Shown here: one piece after another, positions 5,232 through 5,640 of the stretch | How positions within the stretch are numbered: position 1 is the first letter of the stretch | Layout: the number at the start of each line of letters is the position of its first letter | NCBI GenBank assembly: GCA_041685935.1 | Contig: JAWLES010000160.1 | Span: forward strand, 1 to 5,640 | From: JAIPEK01 sp041685935 | GTDB taxonomy: Bacteria; Desulfobacterota; Desulfobacteria; Desulfobacterales; Desulfobacteraceae | Length of the DNA stretch: 5,640 bases | Reading direction: 5' to 3' | Notes under the pieces: generated by a model | Seen by the model: only the letters and a program-made list of their open reading frames with translations | Databases searched by the model: none | Told to the model about the DNA's origin: nothing | Position numbers and translations under genes: made by a program

Positions 5232-5640
5232 ATGACAGACATCAACCAGATACAAAACGCTCAACAGCAGGCGGTTCCGGACAACTCACCGAAAAAAGCG
5301 GCCCCTGCGGACAAAAGCTTCAAACAGGCTTTTGACAGAGCAATCGACAACATGGAGCCCTCTGCAATGAAGACCTCTCAGTCCGGGACCCTGGCAGAAC
5401 TCCCGCCGGGGAACATCCGGCCGGGGGACGGAACATCTCAGTTTTCCGAAAAGGCGGATAAAGCACTTCAGACACTTAACCGGTACTCTGAAAAGCTCAA
5501 TGACAGCGCAGTATCACTGAAGCGCCTGGAGCCGGTATTGCAGGAACTGAAAGAGGATGCCGGGCAGCTGCTCAAGGAAGCGGAAAACTCGGGGCACGGT
5601 GATTCGGAGCTGAAACGGATCGCAAAGGAATTCGCGGTCA
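5232..5640 (+). CDS. Coiled-coil-rich protein of unknown function in the flagellar locus; C-terminus off the window
   Basis: The first 136 residues are present and the frame is open to the window edge. The start is ATG 5232, with AAGGAG at 5220-5225, 6 nt upstream. There is no signal peptide or membrane segment. Residues 1-70 are polar and rich in Gln, Pro, Lys and Ala, probably disordered, with one short helix around SFKQAFDRAID (29-39). Residues 71-118 are predicted helical with a heptad-like pattern (for example LNRYSEKLNDSAVSLKRLE, 82-100), followed by a GHGDS turn and another helix from 125. I do not recognise the family. The place after flgM would suit a flagellar chaperone such as FlgN, but the long disordered N-terminus does not look like FlgN. 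It may have its own transcript, given the spacer before it. Confidence 0.75.
   Translation, partial: MTDINQIQNAQQQAVPDNSPKKAAPADKSFKQAFDRAIDNMEPSAMKTSQSGTLAELPPGNIRPGDGTSQFSEKADKALQTLNRYSEKLNDSAVSLKRLEPVLQELKEDAGQLLKEAENSGHGDSELKRIAKEFAV

Overview
The window looks like chromosome from an anaerobic, flagellated, fatty-acid- or aromatic-oxidising member of the Desulfobacterota (Desulfobacterales-like). Three things suggest this: a membrane-anchored heterodisulfide-reductase-like iron-sulfur protein of the type that links electron-transfer flavoprotein (ETF) to the quinone pool, a FadR-like TetR regulator beside it, and a flgM gene preceded by the small FlgM-associated gene known from Desulfovibrio (DVU0524 family). 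The taxonomic guess rests on recalled family features, not on a search.

Layout. Positions 1-1893 (minus strand) hold most of the membrane Fe-S oxidoreductase; its C-terminus lies off the left edge. A hairpin terminator at 1951-1982 separates it from a TetR-family gene upstream on the same strand (2027-2611, TTG start). An AT-rich divergent intergenic region (2612-2907) carries a good sigma-70-type promoter for the TetR gene and two palindromes of identical geometry, ATGAA-N6-TTCAT. One lies over the TetR promoter; the other lies on the side of the divergent gene. On the plus strand come a long class II (zinc) fructose-bisphosphate-type aldolase (2908-4197), the DVU0524-family protein (4295-4723), flgM (4747-5055), a 176-base spacer with two GC-rich hairpins, and the start of a coiled-coil-rich protein of unknown function that runs off the right edge (5232-5640).

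How the parts may work together. The left half reads as an acyl-CoA oxidation electron-transfer module. Acyl-CoA dehydrogenases would reduce ETF, and the membrane protein would pass the electrons to menaquinone; the TetR protein is the likely acyl-CoA-responsive switch. The paired palindromes suggest that this regulator controls itself and possibly the divergent aldolase, which would join lipid oxidation to sugar-phosphate metabolism. The right half is part of a flagellar late-gene locus built around the anti-sigma-28 factor FlgM. I see no mobile element, CRISPR array, tRNA or rRNA. No clearly new system is evident. The most notable points are the paired operators, the loss of cysteines from one of the two CCG domains of the oxidoreductase, and a motif shared by the two neighbouring FlgM-locus proteins.
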